This document shows positions 43,041 to 52,138 of a stretch of 64,000 bases of DNA, piece by piece. The position numbers and the translations under genes were made by a program. The notes under the pieces were generated by a model, which searched no databases, was not told where the DNA came from, and was given only the letters and a program-made list of their open reading frames with translations. This stretch comes from JAFDZV01 sp035549015. Lineage in GTDB: Bacteria; Bacteroidota; Ignavibacteria; OLB7. The first letter of the stretch is position 1. Each line of letters begins with the position of its first letter. The stretch spans positions 8,571 to 72,570 of the forward strand of contig DASZRW010000135.1 in assembly GCA_035549015.1 (NCBI GenBank), written 5' to 3'.

Positions 43041-44108
43041 TTACTTGGACTTTCCCTTCGCCGGTGCGGCCTCCGGTTCCTCATCGTTCGTTCCCACCAG
43101 TGAGCCCGGTGTGCGGATGCCGAGGCGTTCGCGAACCTGTGCCTCGAGTGCGAGGAAGGTGGGGCCCTGGTCCTGCAGCAGCTTCTTCAACTGATCGCGC
43201 CCCTGCACGCGCTCGTCGCCGAGCGTGAACCACGAACCGCTCTTCTGAATGATCCCATGTTCGATGGCGAGATCGATCACGTCTCCGACCTTGGAGATCC
43301 CCTCGTTGTACATGATGTCGAACTCGACTTCCTTGAACGGCGGGGCCACCTTGTTCTTCACGATCTTGGCGCGGACGCGATTGCCGACGATCTCCTGCCC
43401 ATCCTTCAGCACTTCCTTGCGCCGGACGTCGATACGTACCGAGGCATAGAACTTCAGTGCATTGCCGCCGGTTGTCGTCTCCGGGTTTCCGTAGATCACA
43501 CCGATCTTCGAGCGGAGCTGATTGGTGAAGAGAACGATTGCATTGGAGCGGCCGATCGCCGCGTTCAGCTTGCGCATTGCCTGCGACATCAGGCGTGCCT
43601 GCGAACCCATCTGGGCGTCCCCCATCTCGCCTTCGATCTCCACGCGTGGTGTGAGGGCGGCGACGGAGTCCACCACCACCACGTCGATCGCGCCGGAGCG
43701 AACCAGCGTCTCGACGATCTCCAATGCCTGCTCGCCGAACTCGGGCTGCGCCAGCAGGAGGTTGTTCACGTCCACACCGAGACGCGAGGCGTACTGAATG
43801 TCCAGTGCGTGCTCCGCATCGACAAACGCCGCAACGCCGCCGCGCTTCTGGGCTTCGGCGATTACATGGAGGCAGACAGTGGTCTTGCCGGAGGATTCCG
43901 GCCCATAGATTTCCGTGATACGACCGCGGGGAATGCCACCGATGCCGATCGCACCATCAAGTGAAAGCGACCCGGTGGAGATCGCCTCGGCCGGAACAAC
44001 GGCCGAGTCGCTCAGACGCATGATCGCGCCCTTGCCGAACTGCTTTTCGATCTGATCGACCGCGTTCGTAATAGCCCGCTGCCGTGCGTCCTTCGTTAGT
44101 TCTGCCAT
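43041..44108 (-). CDS. recA: recombinase A
   Basis: A 355-aa RecA, full length. It forms filaments on single-stranded DNA, promotes strand exchange and triggers LexA self-cleavage. Visible features: N-terminal helix ITNAVDQIEKQFGKGAIMRL, Walker A GPESSGKTT, Walker B VVVVDSVAAL, the L2 region (FTNQLRSKIGVIYGNPETTTGGNALKFYAS), and a C-terminus rich in Glu, Pro, Ala and Lys. No SOS-box consensus was recognised upstream. TAACTTTG on the minus strand at 44268-44275 fits a Bacteroidota -7 box. Monocistronic, with a terminator behind. Confidence 0.98.
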   Translation of the reverse strand: MAELTKDARQRAITNAVDQIEKQFGKGAIMRLSDSAVVPAEAISTGSLSLDGAIGIGGIPRGRITEIYGPESSGKTTVCLHVIAEAQKRGGVAAFVDAEHALDIQYASRLGVDVNNLLLAQPEFGEQALEIVETLVRSGAIDVVVVDSVAALTPRVEIEGEMGDAQMGSQARLMSQAMRKLNAAIGRSNAIVLFTNQLRSKIGVIYGNPETTTGGNALKFYASVRIDVRRKEVLKDGQEIVGNRVRAKIVKNKVAPPFKEVEFDIMYNEGISKVGDVIDLAIEHGIIQKSGSWFTLGDERVQGRDQLKKLLQDQGPTFLALEAQVRERLGIRTPGSLVGTNDEEPEAAPAKGKSK

Positions 44109-44486
44109 AGAAGAGCTTCTACCAAGAGTTGGTTATCTGTCCGTGTGTGTGTTCTGCATGAGGAGGGAGCGCTTCGGGTTCCGCGATCGCAGCCAGCGCC
44201 GTACGCGCCATCGCCTGTGCGATGAAGCGGGCCTGCCATGCAATTCGGAACGGTGGTTGAAGCGGGACAAAGTTAGAGTTTTTCGAGGGACGGTGCATTG
44301 TTTTTTATCCCTCCCCTGTAGAAAGATTAGGGTATGTCCGCTCTGTATGACGACCGCGCAGCCCCATTTAGTGGGGCTTCCAGGGCGGCGGCCACAGGCC
44401 CGGCCACAGGCCGGCCGCATCGTTCGTACCAATGCGAATGCAAGTATATTGAGGGCTGCTTCAATACCCCGGGAGAAACGAAATAC
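44109..44486. other. divergent intergenic region between recA and a methyltransferase gene
   Basis: Holds the recA promoter region (candidate -7 box 44268-44275, minus strand) and the leader of the methyltransferase gene. A hairpin AGCCCCA-TTTAG-TGGGGCT lies at 44360-44378, and a GGCCACAGGCC repeat follows at about 44390-44415. The frame of the methyltransferase stays open here but looks non-coding. Confidence 0.5.
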
Positions 44487-45662
44487 ATGGCCGGCAACCC
44501 ACTGCAATCCTTCGCGGAGCATCTCGAAACCGCTCTGGAGAACACCACGTTCGCAAAGCTGTCTCTTGGCGCATACCGCGGTTCGACGGCCGGGCTGCGG
44601 GGCATCGTAGCCCGCGAGGTGGAGATACGCGGCGAGCGCCGGCTGAACTTCACGTGGCGCTTTGCCGACCACGAGACCTCCCGGCACTATTCGCTGGCCG
44701 ACGGGATCGGTCACGTGCGCGAACTGCTCGGCACGGAGTTCGCCAGCGGACACCTGTTCACAACGGAGCGTGACTGGCATCTGGAGATCGACAGCGCGCA
44801 GCGGGCGCGCATCAGTTCCGGCAGGCCATCGGTTGCCGTGCGCCCGTCAACCAGCCACGACCGCAGCAAGCCCCGGCCGACGGATCGCCGGAGCGCATGG
44901 CTGCATGCCCTGGGGGTGACCAACGAGCGGGGTGAGGTGCGGGAGAAGATGGGGGACAAGTGGCGGCAGATCAACCGGTTCACCGAGAACATCGCCGCGC
45001 TGTTCGATGCGTCGGAACTGGCGGGGCGCTCCACGCTCTCGATCGTGGACATGGGGTGCGGCAAGGGGTACCTGACGTTCGCCGCCTACGACTACTTCGC
45101 CAACGTTCGCGGTCTGGAGGTCGCCGTGCTGGGCGTGGAGGCGCGCCCCAACCTGGCGGCATTCTGCAACGATGTGGCGCGCGAATGCGGCTTCTCCGGT
45201 CTCCGGTTTCAGGCCGGGCTGATCGGCGATCTGGACCTGCCTGCGGTGGACATTCTGATTGCGCTGCATGCCTGCGACACGGCAACGGACGAGGCGATCT
45301 ACAAGGGGATTACCGCCGGCGCCTCTCTCATCATCTGTGCGCCGTGCTGCCACAAGGAGCTGCGTCCGCAGATGCATGCGCCCGATGTCCTGCGGCCGCT
45401 GCTGCGGCACGGCATCATGATGGATCGTGAGGCGGAGATGGTGACCGATGGATTGCGGGCCCTGCTGCTGGAGCGGAGTGGGTACAGCGCGCGCGTCTTC
45501 GAGTTCATCGCAACCGAGCATACGCCGAAGAACAACATGGTGGTCGGCATCCGGCATCACCGGCCGGTGGACGTTGCCGCTGCCGAGCGCCAGATAGCAT
45601 CGATGAAGCAGTTCTTCGGCATTGAGCACCAGCGGCTGGAGGAGATGCTCCGGAAAACATGA
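44487..45662 (+). CDS. SAM-dependent methyltransferase (Methyltransf_32/RRNAD1-like)
   Basis: A 391-aa protein. Residues about 1-150 are an N-terminal domain with REVEIRGERRLNFTWRFADHE. The catalytic half has the SAM-binding motif I VDMGCGKGYLTFAAYDYF, then LGVEARPNL, and the family-specific LIALHACDTATDEAIYKG and LIICAPCCHKEL, as in the Methyltransf_32 family (relatives include eukaryotic METTL25 and RRNAD1). The substrate is unknown; RNA or protein are both possible. The ATG at 44487 with a GGGAGA site was chosen over an open frame 51 codons longer. It converges on the flippase gene. Confidence 0.82.
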   Translation: MAGNPLQSFAEHLETALENTTFAKLSLGAYRGSTAGLRGIVAREVEIRGERRLNFTWRFADHETSRHYSLADGIGHVRELLGTEFASGHLFTTERDWHLEIDSAQRARISSGRPSVAVRPSTSHDRSKPRPTDRRSAWLHALGVTNERGEVREKMGDKWRQINRFTENIAALFDASELAGRSTLSIVDMGCGKGYLTFAAYDYFANVRGLEVAVLGVEARPNLAAFCNDVARECGFSGLRFQAGLIGDLDLPAVDILIALHACDTATDEAIYKGITAGASLIICAPCCHKELRPQMHAPDVLRPLLRHGIMMDREAEMVTDGLRALLLERSGYSARVFEFIATEHTPKNNMVVGIRHHRPVDVAAAERQIASMKQFFGIEHQRLEEMLRKT

Positions 45663-45782
45663 GGGATGAGAAAAATATGAGGTGGGAGATGTGAAACATG
45701 ATGGCCCATGTTCGCGGCGCTGCCCCATCCCGGAATGTGCACCACACCGGCCGCACGTGTCATAATTCCCATCCGATATTTT

Positions 45783-47177
45783 TCACGCGTTCCCTTCGCC
45801 GCCGCCGCGTGACGGGGTCTTGCGCAGCGAGAGGGAGAACTGCGCGATCCGGCCGCGTACCAGCGGACCGAAGCTGCGCGAGCGGCGGAGCACGGAACGG
45901 ATGGTGAACGGCACGTAGCGGTTCATCCTCTGCGTAAGGAGTACGGCGGTAACCGTTGTGCCAAGCAGCACCGCGGTGGCCATTCCCTCGGTCCCCATGA
46001 ACCACGTGAGGACCAGGCCACCCAGGATCAGCACTGCCGTTCCGATCAGTGTGCCGCGGTAGAGATCGCGTGTGTGGCCGATGCCGAGGAGCACCGCGGA
46101 GGGAACGATCACGAACGGCATCGCGAAGCCGCCGGCCATCAGCAATTGAAACTCCTCCACGGCATCCGGCTTGTGAAGCACGAAGGGCACAATCCACGGA
46201 GCCAGGGCAATCATCACGATGGTGAGCGGTATCATCAACGCCGCAACGGCGGCGGTTGCAAGTTCCGTCACCTCCTCGACAGCCTCGATGCGCTTCTGCG
46301 AATATGCGCGCGAGGTGGCGGGGACCAGCAGAAGCTGAACCGCGTCGCGCACCGAGTCGAAGAACCGGTAGAAGGTTCGGGCGGCATTGTACAGACCGGC
46401 AGCCACGCTCCCCTTCAGGCCGCTCACGATGATTACGTCGCTCTGCTGCTGCAGCACCGTGAGCATGCCGGTGCCTCCCTGGTGGATGCCGAGATCCAGA
46501 AGGCGCCGAAGCGACGGCATGAAGTTCCGGAACGTTGGGCGCAGCAGGCGTCCGCAGACGATGACGCCCAGCACGGAGCTGGCCGTGAACGCGATCACGT
46601 TGTAGTTCACGAACGTCACGGACGTTCGGAACGTGCCGTCGATCTCTCCGAGCACCATCAGAGCCACCAGGATCGCGAAGTAGACCAGGTCCACGAAGAA
46701 GATCGCCACGATGCGGTAGCTGATCTGCAGAACGCGGATCGCAACGGTGCGCACCACATTGGTGAGCACGAGGAGCGTCATCAGCAGGAACGACTCCGCC
46801 ACCAGCGGCGACTTGAGAAGCGGGGCGAACAGCCCGCGCCCCAGCGTCACGATCAATCCAAGCACGAGCGTGAAGGCGGCATAGAGCAGGAATGCGGCAG
46901 TGATAACCGGTCGCGGGTCCTCCTTTCCCTCAGCGGCAATCTTCACCATCGGCTGGAGCACGAAGAAGTCGCCCACCAGCACGATCACCATGAACACCAC
47001 CTGGAAGATGGTCCACGCCCCCCACTCCTCCGGGCTGAGGATGCGGAGAGGAATGATGATCACGGCAATACCGTAGATCATCGGTAGCACCTTGTCGGCG
47101 GCAGCCCAGATCGCAAGCACCAGAGGAGATTTCGTGCGTCCGGATGAGGGTGACTGAACGGATTGCGATTCGGGCAT
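45783..47177 (-). CDS. polysaccharide flippase (Wzx/MATE-like)
   Basis: A 464-aa integral membrane protein with about 12-14 hydrophobic segments, of the oligosaccharide-flippase superfamily. The N-terminal segment (LAIWAAADKVLPMIYGIAVIIIPLRIL, then SPEEWGAWTIFQVVF) and the central RTFYRFFDSVRDAVQLLLVPATSRAYSQKR are typical. The tail after the last segment is basic. It should move a lipid-linked glycan across the inner membrane. It lies eight bases after the heparinase-like gene on the same strand, and the pair looks like a piece of a surface-polysaccharide locus. No glycosyltransferase or polymerase is nearby. Confidence 0.85.
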   Translation of the reverse strand: MPESQSVQSPSSGRTKSPLVLAIWAAADKVLPMIYGIAVIIIPLRILSPEEWGAWTIFQVVFMVIVLVGDFFVLQPMVKIAAEGKEDPRPVITAAFLLYAAFTLVLGLIVTLGRGLFAPLLKSPLVAESFLLMTLLVLTNVVRTVAIRVLQISYRIVAIFFVDLVYFAILVALMVLGEIDGTFRTSVTFVNYNVIAFTASSVLGVIVCGRLLRPTFRNFMPSLRRLLDLGIHQGGTGMLTVLQQQSDVIIVSGLKGSVAAGLYNAARTFYRFFDSVRDAVQLLLVPATSRAYSQKRIEAVEEVTELATAAVAALMIPLTIVMIALAPWIVPFVLHKPDAVEEFQLLMAGGFAMPFVIVPSAVLLGIGHTRDLYRGTLIGTAVLILGGLVLTWFMGTEGMATAVLLGTTVTAVLLTQRMNRYVPFTIRSVLRRSRSFGPLVRGRIAQFSLSLRKTPSRGGGEGNA

Positions 47178-47185
47178 CGGCTGGA

Positions 47186-49204
47186 TTACGGAAGTAAGCG
47201 ATAAATATACGCGAATTGGTTCGGAGCGTTCGTTCCGGCACCGATCTGCCCCGAAGTGCCGATCAGCGTTGCCTGCGCGGCCACGCCGTAGCTGGGCGAG
47301 TGCCATCCCTCGGCGAGCGTAAGCGGAGCCGATGCCTCCATCTGCATCCGCTCTCCCGATGGACGGTGCAGCTCGAGCCGGTTCGGATCGAGCTGCACCA
47401 CCATCACCTCCGCCGGCAGGGTGAAGCGTGTGACGACCCGATGCGGGTGATTGGCAACGAAACTGTCCAGCACATGCAGCTCATCGCCATCCAGCTTCCA
47501 CCGGCGCCGTACCAGCACGCCCCCTCCGGGGAGCCTGCCGTACGCATGGTGTTCGGCATGGAGTGTGGCTCCGCTCTCCGTAGGGTTCCACTCCATGATG
47601 GTGACGTCGGTACGATCATCACGCACCCTCCACAGCCCGCTGAACTCCGCGATCTCCGCGCCGTCCACCACGGGTGCGTTGTGTGCCAGGCTGGAACGAA
47701 GCTCGTTCCGCAGGTCCGCATCGCGGGAGTAGCAGTAGGTGCCGGGATCGACGATGAAGGCTCCGCTCCGGCCATGCAGTGTGAAGGAGAGCGTGTCGTT
47801 GTTGCCGTGCAGGCCGATCGGCCCGACGTCGGCGAACACATACATGCCGTTGCCGCGCAGCGCAGCGAAGCCTCCGTTGCGGTACAGCCGCGAAGCCCGC
47901 TTCGGTGTGCCTTCCGCGGCGTTCCTGTTTCCGGGCGCTGCGGCATCGTCCGCCATCAGGAGCGCCGCCTGCGACGTTCCGCCGGCGGTCGTGTCGAAAT
48001 CACTTCGCCCGAACACCGCTGCCGCAAGGGCCAGCGTGTCGCGATGGTCGTACAATTCCTGCTCGATGCTCAGGCGCAGAATCACGCCGTCGTCGGAATC
48101 CCCGAGCTGCGGAACCGTTCCGTTCTCCGGTATGTAGTCGCGCATGAATTCCGCCATGCGCTCCACATGCGCCAGTGCCTGCTGCGGGAATGGATGGCCG
48201 CAGCGTTCCAGAGCGGCAATGGTAATCAGGTACATCTCCAGCACCAGACGGTGGTAGCAGATCGAACGCTCGTAGTGCACGCCGTCCGGAAGCACCTGAT
48301 GTTCGAGTTCGGCGAGCAGCCGGCGGCGTCCCTCGCGAAGCCAGCGATCCCCCTCGGCGCTTCCTGCGAAGAGCGATCCCAGCATCACCATGCCGAAGCA
48401 GTTGGAGATGTAGTGATTCGTCAGGTTGCTGAAGTACTCCAGGTTGTTCTCGAGATAGCTTCCGTGCCCCCAGGCGAGCGCCAGATACTCCAGCCACCAA
48501 TCGTCCGATATGCCCGGCGCGCCATGGAAGAACGCATACCCCTGCACCAGCCAGAAACCGCGGATCGCCACCTCCATCGGCATCGTCCAGTTGATGCCGG
48601 TGTTGACCGGGTTTGCCGTGCGCCAGCTCTCCAGCCGCGTCGTGAACTCGCGCGCCCAGCGTTCATCATCCGTTGCCCACCAGGCCTTTCCCAGCCAGCC
48701 GATCCAGTACATCCGGTTCAGTTCCCACACGTACTTCACGTCGGCGCCGGGAACATCCAGGAAGCGGATTGCATCGAATGGTGCGGCCGGCCACACATGC
48801 CCGCATCCGTAATCCATGGCCCAGTTGTACGTGCTCGTTCCGCCGGCGAGGCAGAGCCCGAGGGCTTCGAAGTGGCCGGCGGCGAAGAGCTCTGCATCGC
48901 GTTCCATGTTCCGTCGCGATTGAAGCGTCAGCAGGCGCTCCATCAACCCGCCGCTCCGCCCCTCAGCCGTGAATGGAAGGCGCCCGGATGCGTTGCGATG
49001 GAATGCCTCCAGGAAGTTCGTTCCGGCGGCGACCGGTGGAAACGATTCGGCAAGGTGCGCGGGTGCGGGAGGGGGGATGGGGGATGCAGCGTATCGCCGG
49101 CGGCGAAGCTCCTGCCGGAACACTTCCACGACGTGTGCCGGACCATGACGCTTCGCGGAGGCAATCAGAAACTGGAATCGTCGCGCCAGCTTTTTATCAG
49201 CCAT
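47186..49204 (-). CDS. heparinase II/III-family protein
   Basis: A 672-aa protein of the heparinase II/III family, which lyses uronate-containing glycans or, in bacterial polysaccharide loci, edits the polymer. The alpha-barrel half shows TNHYISNCFGMVMLG and HYERSICYHRLVLEM. The beta-sandwich half shows GLHGNNDTLSFTLHGRSGAFIVDPGTY, where the usual active-site His-x-His-x-Asp stretch is HGNND. The start at ATG 49204 begins MADKKLARR; the longer frame upstream is rejected. It has no signal peptide. It overlaps the NTF2-like lipoprotein gene by 40 bases and precedes the flippase. Confidence 0.85.
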   Translation of the reverse strand: MADKKLARRFQFLIASAKRHGPAHVVEVFRQELRRRRYAASPIPPPAPAHLAESFPPVAAGTNFLEAFHRNASGRLPFTAEGRSGGLMERLLTLQSRRNMERDAELFAAGHFEALGLCLAGGTSTYNWAMDYGCGHVWPAAPFDAIRFLDVPGADVKYVWELNRMYWIGWLGKAWWATDDERWAREFTTRLESWRTANPVNTGINWTMPMEVAIRGFWLVQGYAFFHGAPGISDDWWLEYLALAWGHGSYLENNLEYFSNLTNHYISNCFGMVMLGSLFAGSAEGDRWLREGRRRLLAELEHQVLPDGVHYERSICYHRLVLEMYLITIAALERCGHPFPQQALAHVERMAEFMRDYIPENGTVPQLGDSDDGVILRLSIEQELYDHRDTLALAAAVFGRSDFDTTAGGTSQAALLMADDAAAPGNRNAAEGTPKRASRLYRNGGFAALRGNGMYVFADVGPIGLHGNNDTLSFTLHGRSGAFIVDPGTYCYSRDADLRNELRSSLAHNAPVVDGAEIAEFSGLWRVRDDRTDVTIMEWNPTESGATLHAEHHAYGRLPGGGVLVRRRWKLDGDELHVLDSFVANHPHRVVTRFTLPAEVMVVQLDPNRLELHRPSGERMQMEASAPLTLAEGWHSPSYGVAAQATLIGTSGQIGAGTNAPNQFAYIYRLLP

Positions 49205-49761
49205 ACGTCGGTCGGTGAGTTGCGCACAAGGCGAAGCGTGGCTCGCCCTTCGATGCGGAAGAGATCGTTCGCCTGCAATGCAATCGTCAGCGTGTAGGAG
49301 CGGGATACATCCGTCAGGAGCGAATCGCCGTCCTGCGTCACGTACTCGTTCCACTGCAGGTCTATCTGGTCCGCACCCTTGAAGAGATTGTAGGTCGTGC
49401 GCACCTCCTCGTCGCGATTGAACGTGACATCGGTTGCGCGGTCCGGGTTGTAGTAGCGGAACTGGAAATCGGGGTGGAGCAACTGCCCGTAGATCAGCGT
49501 ATCGCGATAGGTGTATGCGTACTGAATATTCTGGAATATCCCGGACACCGTTCGCTGGTCGCCAAGCGTCGTCAGGTTCGGCTGCAATGCCGGTTCCAGC
49601 TTCGGCGCGAACGGATTTGTGCAGCCCACGACCAGCAGCGCCGGTAGAAGCAGCGTTGCAGCCAGGGCGAACCGATATGGCGTTGTGCGAATCAAGGGAA
49701 CGTGGATATATGCACGCGTATGTCCGCGGAATGTGCAGGGTGCAACGTACGCCGCGAACAT
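49165..49761 (-). CDS. small lipoprotein, NTF2/SnoaL-like layout
   Basis: A lipoprotein with lipobox LVVGC after a hydrophobic segment (RFALAATLLLPALLVVGC). The start is uncertain: ATG 49761 gives a long n-region; a TTG at 49695 would give a conventional signal. The mature part has about 150 residues: FQNIQYAYTYRDTLIYGQLLHPDFQFRYYNP, then EEVRTTYNLFKGADQIDL, ending WLIKSWRDD. This matches the layout of NTF2/SnoaL folds and of the neighbouring lipoprotein. Its end overlaps the heparinase-like gene by 40 bases. Confidence 0.72.
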   Translation of the reverse strand: MFAAYVAPCTFRGHTRAYIHVPLIRTTPYRFALAATLLLPALLVVGCTNPFAPKLEPALQPNLTTLGDQRTVSGIFQNIQYAYTYRDTLIYGQLLHPDFQFRYYNPDRATDVTFNRDEEVRTTYNLFKGADQIDLQWNEYVTQDGDSLLTDVSRSYTLTIALQANDLFRIEGRATLRLVRNSPTDVWLIKSWRDDSSF

Positions 49762-49833
49762 GCGCCGCCGTATTTCATATGTCCATCGGCGCAGCACCGG
49801 CCGAAGACCCGCGCCCGCGGAAACGGCCTGTGC

Positions 49834-50466
49834 CTACTTGTCGATAAACCGGGCCTTGATCAACGACCAGCTGGTCTTGTTCGGAATGGCCACGTCGCGC
49901 CAGGCGGAAATGTACCATTCGTTCTGTTTGGAAAGGCGGAACGTGAAGACAAGCGTACCATCGGCGTCGCGTTCGGCGTTATCACGCGTGTGCGGAAAGT
50001 GCACGGAGTACGTGGCGCTGAATTGCAGCGAGTCCGCAATCGGAACGTCGGTAACATCGGTCGGCGAGAACTGAACGGAACAGACGCTCCCCTTCATCAA
50101 CTCCGCGAAGATGTTGCCGATGTAGGTCTCCTCCTGATCGATCCCCCACTGCACGAACTTCGAGGGAGCAGCCGATAGCCCCTGTGCGGAGGGATAGAAG
50201 ATGAACGGTGGAAGCCCGAGCGACGTATCGCTGAAGCACTTGCGGTAGTCGCCCGCATTTGCAGATGTCAGCGCGCTCTCCAGATTCCTCAGCACCACCG
50301 AAGGCGTGGTGGGCTGCTCGAACGTGGAGCCGGCGTTGATCGGATTCTCCGGCTGGCGCGTGTCGAACAGTCCGCAGCCGGCTGCGAGAGCAACCATCGG
50401 AACAAGCAGCAGCAACGGCCGCGCCGCGCCGTTCCGCTTCCGAGCATATCGTTCTGCCTGCTTCAT
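49834..50466 (-). CDS. small lipoprotein, paralogue of its neighbour
   Basis: A 210-aa lipoprotein with a signal ending LLLLVPMVALAAGC. The start at ATG 50466 (MKQAERYARKRNG) gives the expected basic n-region. After a short linker the body follows the same plan as the neighbouring gene: VLRNLESALTSANAGDYRKCFSD, FIFYPS, and the end EWYISAWRDVAIP. It looks like a distant paralogue in tandem. It is probably an envelope protein with an NTF2-like fold; the role is unknown. It follows the methyltransferase gene by 86 bases. Confidence 0.75.
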   Translation of the reverse strand: MKQAERYARKRNGAARPLLLLVPMVALAAGCGLFDTRQPENPINAGSTFEQPTTPSVVLRNLESALTSANAGDYRKCFSDTSLGLPPFIFYPSAQGLSAAPSKFVQWGIDQEETYIGNIFAELMKGSVCSVQFSPTDVTDVPIADSLQFSATYSVHFPHTRDNAERDADGTLVFTFRLSKQNEWYISAWRDVAIPNKTSWSLIKARFIDK

Positions 50467-50552
50467 GATCGTTGTCGCTGCTCGCAACAGCATGCCTCTC
50501 CATACTCCGGCGGCCGTTCGCGCACGTTCTGCCGAAGCCGCATCGGTGCGGC

Positions 50553-51380
50553 TCACGCCCGCCTGCTCAACACCAGCATCCGTTCGGAGCGGGCGGGATC
50601 GTACCGGTCACCGTCATAGCTTCCGAACCATTCCACCGGCTCCAGACCGGCATCGAACAGCATCCCCTCGATCTCGTCCGGCGAGTAGAGCCGTACGGAC
50701 TCGGTGAACTCGCGGGTCGTGCCGCCGCTCACCGGGATCGTCATCCGCTTCTCCACGCGGCCGTTCGCGATGCGCCGTTCCTCGCGGATCGTGACCCCAT
50801 CCACTTCCTTCGTGCTCTGCGCCACGAGCGTCGCGCGAAGCTGCTGCTCGTTGATCAGGTCCAGCGCATAGAAGCCGCCCGGGAGGAGGGAGTTGCGGAC
50901 CCGCCGGAGAACCAGTGCATCATCGGCATGATCGTCGAAGTAACCGAAGCTCGTGAACAACTGCAATGCAAGATCGAACTCACTCTCGAACGCAATTGCG
51001 CGCATGTCGGAGCGGACGAAGCGGATCGATAGTCCCTCGGCGTCGGCTTCGGCGCGCGCATACGCGAGAAGCGTGGGGGAGAGGTCAACTGCGGTAACCA
51101 GGAGCCCGCGCTCCGCGAGCGCTACGGCATGACGTCCGGGGCCGCACGCCAGATCCAGGGCATGCGGTTGCTGCCGGTCCGCACGCGGCAGATCCGTTGT
51201 CCGGAGAATCAGGTCCACGCAGGCATCGGCCTCCTCGCGGTCGCGATGGCCGTACAGCTTCAGATAGTAATCGCTGCGGAACCACTCCTCGAACCACGCC
51301 GCGCTCGCGTCGGCGTGGGAGCCGCCTTCCCCGTCCGGTGGACGGCCGTTCTGCCGGTCGTCGTATGCTGAATCCGTCAT
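50553..51380 (-). CDS. class I SAM-dependent methyltransferase
   Basis: A 275-aa enzyme with the standard methyltransferase fold. Motif I is LDLACGPGRHAVALAERG, followed by VTAVDLSPTLLAYARA (motif II acidic residue), IRFVRSDMRAIAF and FDLALQLFTSFGYFDD. The C-terminal half has a beta-meander (VRLYSPDEIEGMLFDAGLEPVEWFG). It is close to the ubiE/tehB type in layout, but the substrate is unknown. Its ATG overlaps the recR stop (ATGA), so it is translated with RecR, although a functional link is not obvious. Confidence 0.85.
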   Translation of the reverse strand: MTDSAYDDRQNGRPPDGEGGSHADASAAWFEEWFRSDYYLKLYGHRDREEADACVDLILRTTDLPRADRQQPHALDLACGPGRHAVALAERGLLVTAVDLSPTLLAYARAEADAEGLSIRFVRSDMRAIAFESEFDLALQLFTSFGYFDDHADDALVLRRVRNSLLPGGFYALDLINEQQLRATLVAQSTKEVDGVTIREERRIANGRVEKRMTIPVSGGTTREFTESVRLYSPDEIEGMLFDAGLEPVEWFGSYDGDRYDPARSERMLVLSRRA

Positions 51381-51973
51381 ACCGTTACACGTCCTTCCAG
51401 CGCACGGGAGATCGTTGCCTCGTCGATGAACTGCAGTTCGCTTCCGAGCGGTATCCCGCGGGCGATGCGCGTCACCTTGATCTCGAACGGCTTCAGCATC
51501 TTGGCCAGGTAGAGCGTGGTCATCTCTCCCTCCACATTCGGGTTGAGCGCCAGGATCACCTCATGCACGCCGCTCTGCACGCGCTGAATCAGTTCGCGCA
51601 CCTTCAGCTCCTCCGGGCCGACGCCTTCCAGCGGATTGATCACGCCTCCCAGCACGTGGTACAGGCCGGTGTAATCGTTCGTCTTCTCCACGGCCAGCAC
51701 ATCGCTCGGCTCCTCGACCACGCACACCATGCTCCGGTCGCGTTTGGCCGACTGGCAGATCGGGCATGGATCGGTCTCGGTGATGTTCTGGCATACCGAG
51801 CAGTAGTGCGTGCGCTCCTTCATTCCCACCAGCGCCTGTGCAAGCCCCGCCACCTCCTCGTGAGGCTGCTTCAGCAGATAGAGCGCGATGCGTTGGGCGG
51901 TCTTTCGCCCGATGGTTGGAAGACGGCTGAGATGTTCGATGACGGCTTCCAGCGATTCCGATGTGTACAGCAT
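51377..51973 (-). CDS. recR: recombination protein RecR
   Basis: A 198-aa RecR, the usual size. It works with RecF and RecO to load RecA on gapped DNA. Helix-hairpin-helix LPTIGRKTAQRIALYLL, a four-Cys zinc finger (YCSVCQNITETDPCPICQ), and a TOPRIM domain (CVVEEPSDVLAVEKT) are visible, with the C-terminal TRIARGIPLGSELQFIDEATI motif. The start at 51973 (MLYTSESLEAVIEHL) matches the family; the longer upstream frame is rejected. It overlaps the methyltransferase gene. Its upstream region is shared divergently with the nucleotidyltransferase gene. Confidence 0.95.
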   Translation of the reverse strand: MLYTSESLEAVIEHLSRLPTIGRKTAQRIALYLLKQPHEEVAGLAQALVGMKERTHYCSVCQNITETDPCPICQSAKRDRSMVCVVEEPSDVLAVEKTNDYTGLYHVLGGVINPLEGVGPEELKVRELIQRVQSGVHEVILALNPNVEGEMTTLYLAKMLKPFEIKVTRIARGIPLGSELQFIDEATISRALEGRVTV

Positions 51974-52083
51974 GCCTGACGTGTGCCAAACGTGGAGAGG
52001 AGCACGGTATAGTGACACAAGATACGGCCGGCATGGCGGACGGCATAGGAAGATGACGAACGGCAACAATCGTTTTGTTCCGC

Positions 52084-52092
52084 TATCTTTCG
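52084..52092 (+). promoter_or_regulatory. candidate promoter box for the nucleotidyltransferase gene
   Basis: TATCTTTCG, 47 bases before the ATG, is close to the TAnnTTTG box of Bacteroidota. A convincing upstream box was not found. Confidence 0.3.
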
Positions 52093-52138
52093 CCTTCGTC
52101 CGGCACGCCGAAGCCGTTCATGCCCGGGCCACGCACCG

